A DNA stretch of 64,000 bases. Origin: Geosiphon pyriformis (taxonomy: Eukaryota; Glomeromycota; Glomeromycetes; Archaeosporales; Geosiphonaceae). The position numbers and the translations under genes are program-made. Location: NCBI GenBank assembly GCA_016748015.1, contig JAAOMT010000003.1:915187-979186 (forward strand), given 5' to 3'. Numbering within the stretch: the stretch's first letter is position 1; the number at the start of each line of letters is the position of its first letter. The notes beneath the pieces are model-generated. The model was not told the origin of the DNA. It ran no database searches and was given only the letters and a program-made list of their open reading frames with translations. Positions 11,090-24,928 of the stretch are shown here, piece after piece.

Positions 11090-12254
11090 AGAAATATTTT
11101 AAAAATTAATTTTCATGAAAATTTTGAAAGAAATGAATTATACTATTTCCTGATTCAATAACTGTTCTTTTTATGTGAGTATGGAAAGTCCTTGTGCGGC
11201 TTACCCTCATAAACTGGGTGTGTTCAAGTTTTTTGGTACCACAACGGTGAATGACTTTTTCCCCCTTGTAACAAATATTTATTCACAGCACATTCTAAAT
11301 TACCTCGTGTCCAATTTTCATTTTGGAGTTTTTGAATACCTAATTAAAACTTTTTGTTGACACTTTTTGTTGACACTTTTTGTTGATTCAAAATAGCTCA
11401 GAACAATTTAACACCTAAAAAGGGGAATTCACATTGTAAATGGATAAAATTGTCTTTATCAAATTCTTACATAATTTTCACTGAGTACATGTATTACAAA
11501 TTGAAGGTTGAAAATTTTTGCTTTTTATACAACTTTTTAATTGTCATGGAACTTCCAGAAGATTACTTCATAATCGCAATAAAGGAATACTTTTATTCTG
11601 ATTAGCAGGTATTGGCATAGATGATTTCCATACATTTGATCACTCGAGCTTTATTTTCTTGGTTGAAATAAAATTTTTTCATTGGCCTATCAAGATTCGC
11701 TTCAACTATTAAACAATTTTAACACGAGCAATCATATTTCAAATGTTAAGAATGCAAAAAAGCTACCACTTGTTCACATATGTTAAAGTCACATCCCAAA
11801 ACTCTAGTGTTCTCAACAATGTACTGTATATTGCTTAATTTTCGGACTAATTTGCTTTCTCAAAGCAAACAAAGTTGAAGCTACAGAACGCTGAAGATAA
11901 TGAAGCTAACTGACCTTACGAATTTTGAAAATTAAGATTAAGTGGAACAAACTTCAGGTATACACCTCGAATCTGCCAAAATTTTTAAACGTGGCGAGGT
12001 AATCGTCTGAAATATTATTATATTGTGTGACAAAGTAATTTCCTTTGGAAATTATCGACCATAGAGATCGATGCAAGGAAAAAATCGAATACCATGGCAC
12101 AGCATGGCATATTCCTTCTTGTCTATTACTGCGTAACCTCAACAATGCTAAACTGGTATTGTTATATATAATTTCAAAATAAAATATTTTACATGAAATG
12201 ACCGAATAAATACCTAGCCATCAAGCTATTCAATATCTTCCCGGAATTCCTACA
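11090..12254. other. Intergenic between two minus-strand genes
   Basis: Holds the promoter side of the SbsA-Ig gene and the 3' side of the golgin gene. A short tandem repeat CTTTTTGTTGACA occurs about three times at 11348-11385. The open frames at 11175-11360 (+) and 11954-12145 (-) show no recognisable motif and I do not call them genes. Confidence 0.45.
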
Positions 12255-14461
12255 TTAAACAATAATTAATTCACCCATACATCCGGCACAACCTTCCATT
12301 TGTAAATTGGAAAAATCTAGTTTGCTATTGCTAACTGTGCCGCCCTGAACAGCGCCACCTCCAATAGAGAATGTAGGGTATTGACGTAACGTTGGGGTTA
12401 CAGATGACGCGGTAAGAGGTATTGAAGGATTTTCAATAAAATATAATGGGACAGGAGCGGGAACAGCATCTGATTTCACGTCAAGGTCAAGCTTTTCTGA
12501 TGTTTCATTGTTATATGCCGCCTGGTATTGGGAAAGCTGATATTCCAAATTTTGAGCCCTTTGTTGCTCATAGTAATATGCTTGTTGATAAAGAGCTAAG
12601 CTAGATGATTGATCATAAGTGGAATCAATGGCATTTCCAGGTTGTTGTTGAGAATATAATTCTTCATATTGTTTGCGATATTTTGTGGATTCCTGTTCAA
12701 ATCGAACCGCTCTGGTTTTTTCACGATCAACTTCTTCAGCTAAAGCAAACTTTTCATTACTAATCTCGACATTTTTTTCACGAAGTTCAGTCAACTGGGA
12801 TATCAAGTTAAGATTCTCTGAAGATAAGCCATCAATTTTCGTTGTAATATCCTTAATGCGTTTAGATAATTTGGTATTTTCTGCCTGAAGTGATTGAAGT
12901 TCTTGGGCAAGGGATTCACGTTCGATATGAAGTTCCTGTGCAATGTTTGATTTAAAAGTTAATTGTTCGTAATGGTTAGCAGCTTCTTTAGATTTTGTTT
13001 CGTGTTCATATGTAAGATTAGCCAGTTGTTGTTGAAGCTTGATACTTTCGGCAGTAAGCGACGTGATCTGGGCATTCAATGATTCAAATTTTTCTTTTGT
13101 TTCTTTTGAGATACGTTCTGCGGTGGCTAACTTTTCTTCTTTGTCAGAAACCTGCTGCTCTGCATTTGCAAGTTTGTGTCGTATATTTGACAATTCAATT
13201 TCTAAAGCTTCACAACGATCTTCTTTGTCCTGAAGCGATTTGCTGAGTCTTTCAACTTCACCAGATGTTGAGCGGATTTTAGCTTTTTCTGCTGTCAATT
13301 GTTCAATAATCGAATCCTTTGTGGTCAATTGCGATGTTAATTGACTGTTATCTTTCTCTAATTTTTCCGCCCTTTGTTTCTAAAAATAAAAGTATCACAT
13401 AAAATATTTAATTGATAAGAAAAAATCATAAATTTAAAGTAACCACCTGGGATTTTAAATCTTCTAAAGCTCTTTCTGTTTCTTCCCCTGCTTCTTTCAA
13501 TCTAACTTGGCCGGTTCTAATCTTTTCTTCTAGCTCTGCATTCTGTCGTCGCAGAGCATCCACCAGTAATTGTCCTTCTTCTAAAAGTTCCTCGCTACGC
13601 TTGAATCTATCGGCCATAGCGGTGTATTTTTCGAGTTCTGTTGTTAATCCAGACTTTTCTTCCACAAGTACAGAGATGGTTTGTCGTTGCGTGCGACATA
13701 AGTTTGCTAAATCCTCAAAAGAAACTGTTTCCTCAGTTGCTGGAGACCCAGATTTTTCTGCAATTGTCGCATCCATGAAGGTGGTTGTTGGTAAAATAAT
13801 ATTTTGTTGTCCATGAGGCTCAACTATAGGTTTATGACCCTCTACCAGCTTGACATTAGTTTTTTCATTATTCAATGAATCACCAGTTACATCAATTGTC
13901 GATTCTCTGAAAAAAAATACTGTTAGATTAGACGTACGATTTTTTCCATTAAAGTTGAGACTTACTCGGATAGATTTTTGCTCTGGACATCCAAAGTTTC
14001 TTCCGATAGTGCTGCGACCACAGCATATTCTTCATCTTGAGTCTTTGATCTTTTAAAGAATTCAAAATGCTAAGATTAATAAAATCGAACAGATTTTTGT
14101 CATGAGTACGAAAAGATTGTTCAGTTTATCTATTAGTCAGTGAAACTTGCTCGTTTGCTTTAACTTTTAGGTTGGCTTCGGTGGAAGGAGTGTTAACTAA
14201 CTCGGCACTTGTCCTTCGAGGAGGCGTTGCTGAGGTAGCGTCACCTGAAGAAACATTAGCGATACCACCTGCTTTTTTCTTTTGATATTTTTTCAACTAT
14301 CATATCGAGATAAGTTCATGAAATAAGCAACTGATATTGATGTATTTTGCTACAACCTGATCAAAAAGGAAAATATTCATTTACATAACATTCATAGAAA
14401 GTCATACCTTTTTCTTTGCAGCCAAAAGCTTTTCTTCACGTGCTACTGCGTCTTGGTCCAT
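12255..14461 (-). CDS. Golgin: GM130/Bug1-like coiled-coil Golgi matrix protein
   Basis: Five exons, all in phase (630 aa): 14461-14408, 14296-14147, 14069-13966, 13906-13447, 13379-12255. The N-terminus is a short Arg/Glu then Lys-rich motif, AREEKLLAAKKKLKKYQKKK, very close in style to the GM130 N-terminus that binds the tether p115/Uso1. It continues through a disordered Ser/Thr/Pro stretch (ATPPRRTSAEL). From about residue 150 to 500 it is nearly continuous heptad coiled coil (ELEEKIR, EVERLSKSLQDKEDR, ENLNLISQLTEL). A Gln/Tyr-rich segment follows (LALYQQAYYYEQQRAQ), then a hydrophobic tail with GCAGCMGELIIV at the very end, which could be the GRASP/Grh1 PDZ-binding tail as in GM130 and Bug1. 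Inferred role: cis-Golgi tethering with Uso1 and Grh1. Another long coiled-coil protein is possible; the two end motifs favour the golgin call. The exon 2 donor (GTTTCA) is weak. Confidence 0.65.
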
Positions 14462-17280
14462 AATTTGGTGAAGGCGTTAGATGGGAAAATCAAAGAAATT
14501 TTATCATAAACCGAAGTAGAAGTACTTTGAACCAAAATTTTTTGGATGAACCACGGTAGAACTTCAGATTCAAGATAATAAGAATAAAGTGACGGAAAAT
14601 TCTCAATGATAAGTGTGTGATTGCACATGATTTGCACATGCTTGCACAACCATTAACTAATTTGTTTGTTTGTCTATAATCGAGAGTAGACATCATGTAA
14701 TATTTTCATAATTCGAAATTATATTTTTTAAGGCAAAATTGCTTGATTATTTTTTATATTTTAAGATAGTTAATTTTGAAGATTTGTTTAGAAGTTTAAA
14801 ATTAATTTCAAAATTAAAATTTTATATTATTATTATTATTATTATTAAAATAAGCACAATCAAACTGGTTTGTAAACTTAAATATAAAACAAAAGTAATA
14901 TAGCTTAATAATTATATATTAACATATTTAAATTTTTTATTTTTTATTTTATTTTACATAAATAACTAAATAAATATTGCACAAGTTTTTATTAATTAAT
15001 AGCAATATTATGAGATTTATTAAAAATTATACCATAATAAAATGCAAAGAAAAAGAATTAAAAAATATGTAAACTTTAAATTTGATTAGAATAAAATAAT
15101 TTAAAATATATTTAATTATAATTTTTAAATTAAAAGCAAATTTATTTATTTTTATCATCTATTTTTATAGTATATTTACATGCTTAAAATAATATATAAA
15201 TTATTTATTTTCTACTTGTTATTAATTATTTTTACTAATTAAAATTATATTACACTAAACTAATTGTATTAAGAATTATATAATTAACATATTTTTTTAG
15301 TTTTATAAACTTTAAGAATTTACAAAATCTTTTTTTTTACTATATTAGTAAATAATAGTTTTATTAAAATTCACAAAACTTTTAAGTTAATATATATTAA
15401 TAAAACATATACATATGTTACTAATTAAAATCTAGATTAGAAATTATTATAAAATTATTTCTAATATTTATTATTAATTTAGCATTAATTATTTAAAAAT
15501 TTTATATTAATTATTATATTAGCTTACAAATATAACTAAATATTATATTAAAATTACACATTATTTTAAGATATGTAAAATAAAGATTTAAATCAGTTTA
15601 AATAAAAATTCAATTAGTTTAAACAGTTTGAGTAAGATTTTAAATAGTTTAAACAAATTTCAAGCCGTTTAAGTAAAATTTAAACAGTATAAAGTAAAAT
15701 CTATAAAAATTTATTAAAATCTTTATAAAACCAATAGTTTTAAATTTAAAATAGTATTACTTAAAAGTTTTATAAAAAAAAGAGTTTATTTCTTTTAAAA
15801 ATATATTTTATAATAGAATAACAGTTTTAATACTTGAAATAAATACAATTTATTAAAAAAAAATCTTTTAAGTAAATTATAATTAATGAAAAGATTTTTT
15901 TATTTTTTTATTTTATTAAAAATTAATAACTTTATAGTTGTTTAATTATTAATTTTCAAATATATTAGTTTTATTTTTGATTATTAAATTTAGAAAAGTA
16001 AAAATGGTAATTATTTTATAAAATTAACTTTTAATTTTAGAATTTAGCATAATAATATTAAAATTAAAATTAAAATTAATCAATTTAAAAAAAAACACTT
16101 AAAATTTAAACTAGATTAAATGGTTTTAAAATATTTTAATTTACAATTATATTGTAACAATAAAAATTAACCAAACTTTTATTAATATTATAACAATTAT
16201 CAAATCTAAAAGAACAATATATTCAATTAAATTAAAAAAGAATAAAAATGCTTTTAGAAATACTAACTTAAAAAAATTTCATGTTTTTTAATAAAAAAAA
16301 ACCAAACAAATTTTGCAAAAATTGCTATTATTTAAACTGTATTTTCAATAAAACAAAATTTTTAATAAAATAAATAAATTAACAATCTTATTTATAACAA
16401 CCAAAAAATTTTAAAATACAACTTTTATACAAAGAAACTTTATATTGCTTTTAATAATTATTTTAAAGTTAAAAAAAAGCCAAATAGCAATTAAAAAACA
16501 GTTTTTACATAACTTATTTTAATTTTTAATAAAATATTAAACATTAAAACAAAAACTATTAATTTATAAAATTTTTAACAGCCAGCAATAACTTTTTAAT
16601 TGTTAAAATATTTTAAGAAAGTAATATTAATGAATTAATTTTAAATTAATTTTTATATTAGTTTTATGAATATAGATGAATGTAGCTTAACTCTTATGCA
16701 TATATATAAACTATATAAAATAATATAAATTAAATTATCAAATTATTTTTTATTTAATTATTTTAATATTTATACATTAATTTTATAATATAGGTTTTAA
16801 CAAAATATTAAAAATATATTTTTTTTCAATATATTAAAATTATTCAAAATATAATAAAATTTGAAATTAAACATTATTATTTACATTATTGAATAAAATA
16901 TTTTCTTTACACAATTTTGTCATAATTATTAATATTTTAAAAGTTGAATGAAAAAATTAAATAATTTTTCTAAAAAATTTATATCAAACATAAATATTTG
17001 AAAAATATTTAAATTTATATTTCAAATAATATCTTATCAAAATTTTTATTATCTATTATTTGTATTTTAAAAATAAAAATAATAAAAATTTTTGTTATTT
17101 TTTGTATATTAATTTTTTATAATCGATTATCATAAATCTGTTTATTTCAAGCAACAAAAAATCAATTAAGATTTACAAAAAGTATTTTAAAATCATATTA
17201 TCTATTTTTTTGTTAAAAACTCAAAATGATTTAATGTTGTCTACTTGTTTCTTTGGGGGTTATTTTTTCAATAAAAAAAA
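14462..17280. other. Short spacer then AT-rich desert
   Basis: 14462-14700 is ordinary-composition upstream sequence of the golgin gene; the frames at 14443-14696 overlap its first exon and 5' side and are shadows. From 14700 to 17270 the sequence is almost only A/T with an (ATT)n array near 14828-14845. No genes or structured RNA seen. Confidence 0.55.
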
Positions 17281-18854
17281 TAGCTTGGATTATTGTGAAG
17301 AAAGAAATATTATTGTTTTCCTAACTTGAACATTTTTATAAAAGCAGACGTTTATTTTTGTTAAAAGTATATATATATATATATAAATATAAATATAAAC
17401 ATAAACAATTGAGAAATTCTCCAATGCAAAGTTATTCCGAACAACAATAGGCAATAGGTCAGAATAGTTGTTTTTACATTCCACTGTTGCCTTTTAAATT
17501 GGCCGCGTTTTTGTCACTGATACTCATTATTGACACCCGAGGACTTGGACTAAAATTTTTTGATCTGAATTTCTCCAAGATCACGGTTGCCTGTTGCAGG
17601 GCATTATTAATTGTGCATTCTCAAAAAGGGGTTGATTCGCAGAAAATCGCCTCTATTAATTTTAGAATCAAAGCTTCAATGCTGTATGGAGCATCGACCA
17701 CTCGAAAATCTAAACCAAACACCTTTGAAGCAATTTAAGATTCTATATCGGCTGACTTTATAACTTTAGTAAAGCCCAACTTGATACGAAAATTCAGCCT
17801 TTTTCTTTGTACTAATATTTTTTATATTTGCAATTTCATCCCATATCGCAAAAAATTCTGCAGTTGGGCATGCATGCGTCATTTTTATTATCTGATTTTT
17901 AGATCACTTTAAACTGACGCGTTCTTCGTAAATTAATAAAAGAATCATTTTTTTTTAAATTTTACCTGTTCACTAAACCTTCCACATGATAATGTATAAA
18001 CGTCAAAATATTTATTTTTAAAATTCGTAAGATATTCCACAAGTTGAATGCATCGGGTCGCTGCAAGGAGTGATTTATTTTGAAAAGACCCAATAAATCA
18101 ATTGAGGGGAAGGGGGACCAATCCGATCAAGAATAATCAAAAAAAAATTCCTTTAGCATTTGGGAATAATACAACGCAGACGAAAGCTTAATATAATCAC
18201 TGAGATTCATTAAATATTTTAAGTATTTTTGGGATTTCCAGAAACACTTAAATTTAATAATAAATTCAATGATTCACAAAATGTATGGATTCATCGTGAG
18301 GCTCTGCTTGGCAATTTTTGTTTCGTTCAGCTGCTGTGTTCTTATGCAGATAACTTCTTTTGAAGTTTAACCAAAATTATTAGCCCAATTAAAAAAAAGA
18401 TTTGTAGCTTGAGTAAATGGCTAGATTTAATTCACCCGGTACACCCCACTATGAAGTTTTTCCGTGAATCTGCGTGCATGAAAGATTATGTAAAAATCAA
18501 GGACCGTGGGTTAGTGTGATCATGCATCAAGAGGCAGGGTGTTCGTTGAAAAAATTTGTATGGGAGATTTTGTGTGATTTTAAAGAAAGGTAATTATGTG
18601 ATACATTATTATTTAGTGAAATTATGAAAATATTATTCTAATGCAAATTTACTAAAGTGGGGTGATAACAATGGGATTTTTTTATTTTCTGTTACTGTTT
18701 ATATATATATATATATATATATTTAGTTTGGCCAACACTTTGACTAATTCGGGATTGATTGATATCTTATCTAAATATGCAACTTGAAGGATCACGATAA
18801 ATTTAAAATGGGAAAGAAAATTTAAATAAGAATTTTTAGATCTTTCGAAACTTT

Positions 18855-18855
<1 letters not shown>

Positions 18856-18889
<34 letters not shown>

Positions 18890-18899
18890 CAATCTCCTT
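18856..18899. repeat. Poly-T tract of 44
   Basis: Uninterrupted T run; length in the assembly may be unreliable. Confidence 0.9.
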
Positions 18900-20912
18900 A
18901 ATTTCACTACAGAAAAATGGTAGCTTGTGAAAATAAACAAATCGAAAATCTGATTTTCAAGATATCTAAAGGTCCAAGCTGAAAACTTGAAATTTTGATA
19001 GCTTTATCTTTCGTTTGTATTTAAGAAGTGAAAAGTATCAGTTTAGTAATAGATTATTCGAAAAATTAAATTAGATATTATTTGTAATATACAAAGATTT
19101 TGAATCCTCATTTTTTAAGAAAATGATTAAATCAAACAATAATTACCCAGTTACTCAACCATAGCTTTGAACATAATGATTTAAAACTTTGCGAATGAGT
19201 CAATATTTTCTGTTAATAATAATAAATTAAGGATCTAGACCCAGAAAGAGATTTTATTTAAAGTTTGAGAGATGATTTTCAATCGATTATTCTGAATTGT
19301 TGGTTTGGTTTGGTTTGGTTTGTTTTGCTTTGGGTTTGTATTTTTTACTTTCAAATACCCTCTAGAATACAGATTCCCAAATCTAGTATCGGCTATGTAA
19401 CCAGTGACCGATCTAGCGGTGTAGATCGGGGATTGTGTTGGGGTAATTTTTACGGACAATTGCTCACATTTTAAAAAAATGCAAACAGTGATTTTTAATG
19501 AGGTAGCATTGCAGAAACAATTGTTGGCCAAATAAAAAGTTGGTGGAATGTTGTTTGTTTTACCTATTTCTTTCTTAATCCGTCCTTTCAAAGGAAAATG
19601 GCAGACTTAAATGTCCATCTTTTTTAAACATGCATAAAGTTAAAACTTTAAAAATTGACGACTTAAATCTTTCTTAAGGAGTCAAAATTAAAGTTCAGGA
19701 GATTTGGAAATCAAACCTTTACCAAAGTTCAATACATTTATTGAAATTTTTCTGTGGTCCTGCTTTCAGAAATATATTTGTTCATTAATCTTTTAAGTTT
19801 CTTTTGCGACTGAAATCCTTACCTTTGGAATTTTCGTGTGAGACTGGCATATTTTTGTTTCTAATTATAATTATAAGCCAATAAATTTGGTAAAGGGAAA
19901 AATTTTTTTTCTTTATTCTCAAGTTTAAGATTCTGAAGAGATAAATAAATGATTAATAAAGAATTTTTTACATTAAGAAAACAAGTCTTTATATTTTTAA
20001 AAATTTGATCAAAATTTCTGAAACATTTATCATTTATCATTTATCATTTATGGGGCTTAAAAATCAATGTTAATTAAAGATCCAACCTTCATATATATAT
20101 ATATATATCAACTTTTAATATGAATTTAAGATTTCATAATTTACCAAAACGCTATTGTTTTAATATAATATTTTATGATGAGCGTTTTCATTTCTTCTAT
20201 AAAATGCTCTTTAAACTTGACAATTAGACTCTTGCGTTGCTTAGAATTGATTTTTTAGCTTTTTACAAAAATTTGTTCATCCATTAACATATGATCAATT
20301 TTGATACAGTCCCGATTTTTCCACATTGTGGGAAAAATGTACACGCGTGCAAATCAGCAAAAAGATTTTTTTATTTGTAATTGCAATACAAACGATAAGA
20401 TTATTCAATGCTTTAACCTGTGAAATAACACAGATCATTTCTCGATAGATTCAGTTTTCTTCCATCAACAAATAAACATGGTACCAAATAACTTGAACAA
20501 CTTTTTTGGCGGTATTATTTCAAGACAAAAATTTTTTTCAAAAAAAAAAATATGTGCAACCATAAAATTTCTTTATCAAGTTTTTTTCGAGCAAATATTT
20601 TGCCAATAAATTTTTTTTTTTTGAATAATAATTTTATCATTATACTATGTTAAAATTACGTTATAGCATGCAGCTTTATCTTCCCAACATTTCACAATTT
20701 TTAATGCCAATAACCGATTGGGATTTACTGATGCATGCACGCCCTGTTATTGGTCTGCTGTTCTACTTTATCCTTTCTGATCAACTTTTTTTTTTATTTT
20801 ATTTTTTGCTAAGCTGTATTTATTCCTTTTACTTTCACTATTTCTCTTTTTAACATGCTCCGCGTTTCAATGAACAAATTGTAGGCAATTTGCAGATCAG
20901 CAATCAGACTCA

Positions 20913-20914
<2 letters not shown>

Positions 20915-20948
<34 letters not shown>
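20915..20948. repeat. Poly-T tract of 34
   Basis: Uninterrupted T run in the intergenic region upstream of the transcription factor gene. Confidence 0.9.
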
Positions 20949-21546
20949 CGAAAATCCTGGTCGTGCGTCAGTTCACTGAAAGTTTCTATTGTAAATAATG
21001 CTTGACATCAGTCTGATGATAAAAATCCAGACAATGGGTAATAATACTCGTGACAATTTCAGATTCCCACGAATTATTTTGAAAATCTATCGCCCAGTTT
21101 CGTTTCTTGCCAAAAACGCAGTAATAAGAGAAAAACACTTTCTCTATTCTCGACTTAAAGAATAAAATTTAAAACAATCGATATCTAATAAAGTTGCATA
21201 CAAAAACCCCCCACTCCTTCTCCTCCCCTCCACGTTACTCATAAGTGATAGCGAATAAATTTCGACTGCTACAACAGCCCTGCCTGTTTAACGATTACAA
21301 CTTACCTGGAAGATTTTGTACTACACTAAAATTTTCGTCTAAAATATTAAATAAACCAACTAAAAAGTTTTGCTCATCGATTCCCACTCTAAAAATCCCA
21401 TTTCTTACTTTGTATTAATTATATCCATATAAAAGTAATAAACTTGGTGGAGTTTTTGCCATTTTCTACTTTGATGATTTAACAATTTTAATTCTTCAAA
21501 GTAAAACCTTTTTTTTTGCTTCAAAGCTTTTCTCCTTTGACTTAAT

Positions 21547-24500
21547 ATGTCGTCATTTCCAAATAACAACAGTCACTTCAAGGCTTCGGGTAACACCGCT
21601 TTTTTTGGAAATAATGTCGACCCTTCCAATCCAAATAGTAACTCCCCTCCAGCGGCTAAACGAATCTGCTTGACTTCCCCTATCAATGATTCCACTCAAT
21701 CACATCCCGTTCTTGATAATATCTCTAAAAACTTATCATTATCACATTCCTTACTTTCACAAACTAGCTCCCAACCTCATCTTTTTCCTGCTGAAAATCA
21801 GCAACAGCTTCCATTTTTGCCTCAGCGGCAGCAACAGACACAACATGAAAATCAAAAAACAACTGGAAAATCACCAAATGATGAAAAGACAATACAAAAA
21901 ATCTCAACGGATGAGCTCGCCACTCGACAGGATGTCGCACGTCTCGAAAAAACTTTGGAAGATTTAGTCCAAATACTGGAAAAAACTTCTTTGAAAAATC
22001 TGAATGAGAATTCATCATTTTCCACTGAAAATAATTCAACAAAAATTCAAGATCCTACCCAAAGCTCCTCTACCCACAACAATTCAATCATTATAGATCT
22101 TCCAATACTTGGAAATGACGAATATTCAAATTTCGAAAATCAAGCGTCCAGAAAATCCCCTTTGAGCGCTTTGTTGAACCATACTTATCCAGAATCAGTT
22201 GTCGATCTCGTCAATAAAATGTCAAATTTCTCAAGATTCTCCTTTAACCCTAATGCTTCCTCTTCAAAAGTATCTACTTGTGAAACTGCGAATAAAGCCA
22301 ACACGGTTTCTCCTGCACCTCCTTCACGTGAGCTGTGTCGGCAATTAATTGAAGATTTTTTTAATCAATTCAATGTCTATTTGCCGATCCTTGATCGTAG
22401 AAAATTTATTGACCATTGGCGTGATAAGTCAAAGCCTTCACAACTAATCGTGAGCGCTACTCTGGCCGTTGCCGCTACAAGATTTTCTGATGATCCCTCA
22501 ATTCAAAAGACCCAAGAGAAACCAGGTGGCGTATTTTATGACGCTGCAAAGGTATACAACCTGAAATTTTTACTTGAATCTCAAATTTTTTGCTTTTTCC
22601 TATTAAAACTAAAATTCATATGAATTTGAAAAAAATTCAGAAATTGCTTGACACAATGTACGATAAACCAAGAATAGAAACTTGTCAAGCATTGTTTTTA
22701 TTGGCACACGCCCAACTTAGCACAGTACGCTTTGAAACTGCTTTGGTTTATTTAGGAATGGCTGGTGAGTGTTCTGAGAATTAATATATCCCATTAACCT
22801 GCTCACCTTTCAGTCAATCAATAACAAGAATCTCACTCTGAATTCCTAGTCCAAATGTCTCATTCACTGCGATTAGCTCAAAATGAGCCAACAATATTAC
22901 CAGAAGAAGATGAAGAAAGAAGAAGAGTGTTTTATTGTATCTATTGCGTAGACAGGTATGCTCTGACCTTTGATATTTTTTCATCTTGATTAGTAAAATT
23001 CCGTTTTAAAGTTTAATCGATCAACATTTGATTTATTATAGATGGTTATCATTTGTACTTGGCAATCCTTTTACGATTGATGACATTAACGTCAATGTGC
23101 CATTACCGACCCTTCCATCAGCAAATCGATTGACCCGGAATTTCTTTGTATCTTACATAAAACTTTCTAGAATTTTGGGGCAAATCTGGAAATTTGGTTA
23201 TTCCTCACAGCCGACAGCATCTACCGGCAATTGGATTGATCATGCGATGGATCCTAAAAGTATGCTGCGGCAGATACGTGGAGCTTTAGCTAAATGGTTG
23301 CAAGACTTGCCTGAAGATCTTCAATATCAATACTTGCCTTCGACTGATAGAAGGACAATCTTTCAACTGGCAAGCTTTACTACTTTTGCCGGTATGGACA
23401 AAACATAAAACGAGTTATAAGGAGAAATTTAGATTTTTCTATACCTAACGAATATTCTTTATAATCCATAGGCCACCTAAACATTCTTTTTCATACGTGC
23501 CTGATTCTACTTCATCAACCTTATATTAAGCGTCAAAGTGAAAGTGGAAAAATGGGAATTTTACATCAAGGGCCGGTTAAAACTTGTTTAACCGCAGCCT
23601 GTACAATTACTGACATTGCTAAAGTGACGCGTCAGCTCGACAAGAATTCATTCAAAAATTTTCAATATTCAATTTATGGTCTTTTTCAATCAGCTGTGCT
23701 TGAATTGGTTGTAATGAATGGATCACAGGAGCATTCACAGAATGCGAAAAAGCTTTTTAATGACACTTTGGAAGAGTTGAGGTTCGTGGGCACTAGCAGT
23801 AATATTTTCAATTTGAATGATTCAGTAAAGGAGCTGGAAGATTTGGCGCAAATAGCTAATGGTGGTGGCTTGCAGTCTGGTATCGAATTTGTTGTACCAT
23901 TAAAATTAGCCGCCCAATGGTTGGATAATCCGGGGACGTCCATGGGCCCGTTAGGAGTAGGTTCCAATAGCAGTGCTGGAAGCGCAGGTGGATTCGGGGC
24001 GATACGAAAGAACAGCGGACTCCCAACCAGTTCAAGTCAAATAAATGCAGCCCCCCCCATTTCAGGAAATTTTGTAACGTTCAACAATAATGAATCACAA
24101 AAAATAAACAATTCTGTAAATTCAGAGAACATTCAAAATCGAAACAGTAACAATTTTAACAATAGCCAAAAACAATTCTCTTTATCACCTGCCTCCTCTA
24201 AGAAAGAAGATATAATAATGACAGATTTTTCAAAATTTGATTCAATGGCAAATGTAATCAATAGCAACTTTGACTCAATATCTTCATTTTCGGCGCCTTC
24301 ACACTCTCAACGAGATTCTGTATCACCAATACCTTCACATCAAACTTCTCAACGACTTGATTTAAAATCTCAGCAACAAAAGCACCCACACCTAAACCAA
24401 CCCGATCAAATGTTTGACATGTCACCATCAGGCATTTTTCTTGCAGATGAGCAAGCAATACAATTCCAAAGCCTTGCTCTCCAACATCACCATCATCAAA

Positions 24501-24928
24501 TACAATTGCAACAACAACAACAACAACAACAGCAACACGATAATCATAATAACAGTAGTAGTAATCACAATAAAAATAATAGTAATACCAACAATCAGAA
24601 TGAAAATCATCATTTCATGCATCAACCACATCACCATCATAATCATCATCAGGATCATCTTTCTATACATCCAGTAGAAGCCATATCTACCCAAACATGG
24701 GATCATTCTTCATTATTTTTAACAGAGGATGAAATATTTTTCGACTCCTCAAGAGATGGTGTTTCAGCAGCAGGTGGAATATCAAATATTTCTTCCACGG
24801 GGGAAATAATGGTCGGCGATATGTCTGGACCATATAATACATCATCTGGAGTTATGCAGAATATGACTGATCTATTACCTGGAAATCAAAAGCCTGCCCC
24901 AGGTGGTGATGACGTTTCCCGACATTAG
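21547..24928 (+). CDS. Fungal-specific transcription factor (fungal_trans domain) without visible Zn2Cys6
   Basis: Five exons close in phase (1013 aa): 21547-22551, 22641-22764, 22850-22955, 23042-23391, 23472-24928. The start ATG has an in-frame TGA four codons upstream. Residues 1-120 are Asn/Ser/Gln-rich; PAAKRICL looks like a small basic NLS. At about 125-145 is a short coiled coil (DVARLEKTLEDLVQILEK), the kind that normally follows a Zn2Cys6 cluster. From about 258 to 600 lies the fungal_trans regulatory domain: LCRQLIEDFFNQFNVYLPIL, then TCQALFLLAHAQLS, EERRRVFYCIYCVDR, LGNPFTIDDINVNVPLP and LILLHQPYI, all hallmark segments. The C-terminal 350 residues are Ser/Asn-rich with CAA/CAC-coded Gln and His runs and an acidic end, plausibly activating. 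No CxxCxxxKxxC zinc cluster is encoded here, so DNA contact would need a partner, an unseen upstream exon, or a non-DNA-binding role. Confidence 0.85.
24486..24660 (+). repeat. CAA/CAT/AAT trinucleotide-rich coding tract (poly-Gln, Asn, His)
   Basis: Within the last exon of the transcription factor gene. It encodes about nine consecutive Gln followed by Asn/Ser-rich and His-rich runs. Other frames over this tract are long only because of the repeats. Confidence 0.85.

Larger units (their letters stand above)
17281..21546. other. Long intergenic region with remnants and simple repeats
   Basis: Mixed composition. An 83-codon plus frame (17487-17738) begins with a hydrophobic stretch (FKLAAFLSLILIID) but has no family motif and no clear neighbours; it may be a relic. 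18420-18600 also reads partly protein-like but is interrupted. The minus frame at 19235-19591 is unrecognised. Simple repeats: (AT)n near 18703-18722, T44 at 18856-18899, TTGGT array at 19303-19322, (AT)n near 20093-20108, T34 at 20915-20948. The last roughly 350 bp, pyrimidine-rich near 21210-21235, is probably promoter and 5'UTR of the next gene. Confidence 0.4.

Noticed and set aside
12673-13816. Plus-strand Ser-rich ORFs over the golgin gene
   Set aside because: Antisense shadows of the coiled-coil frame.
19235-19591. 118-codon minus-strand ORF
   Set aside because: Its C-terminal half is the TTGGT array read backwards and the rest matches no family I recognise.
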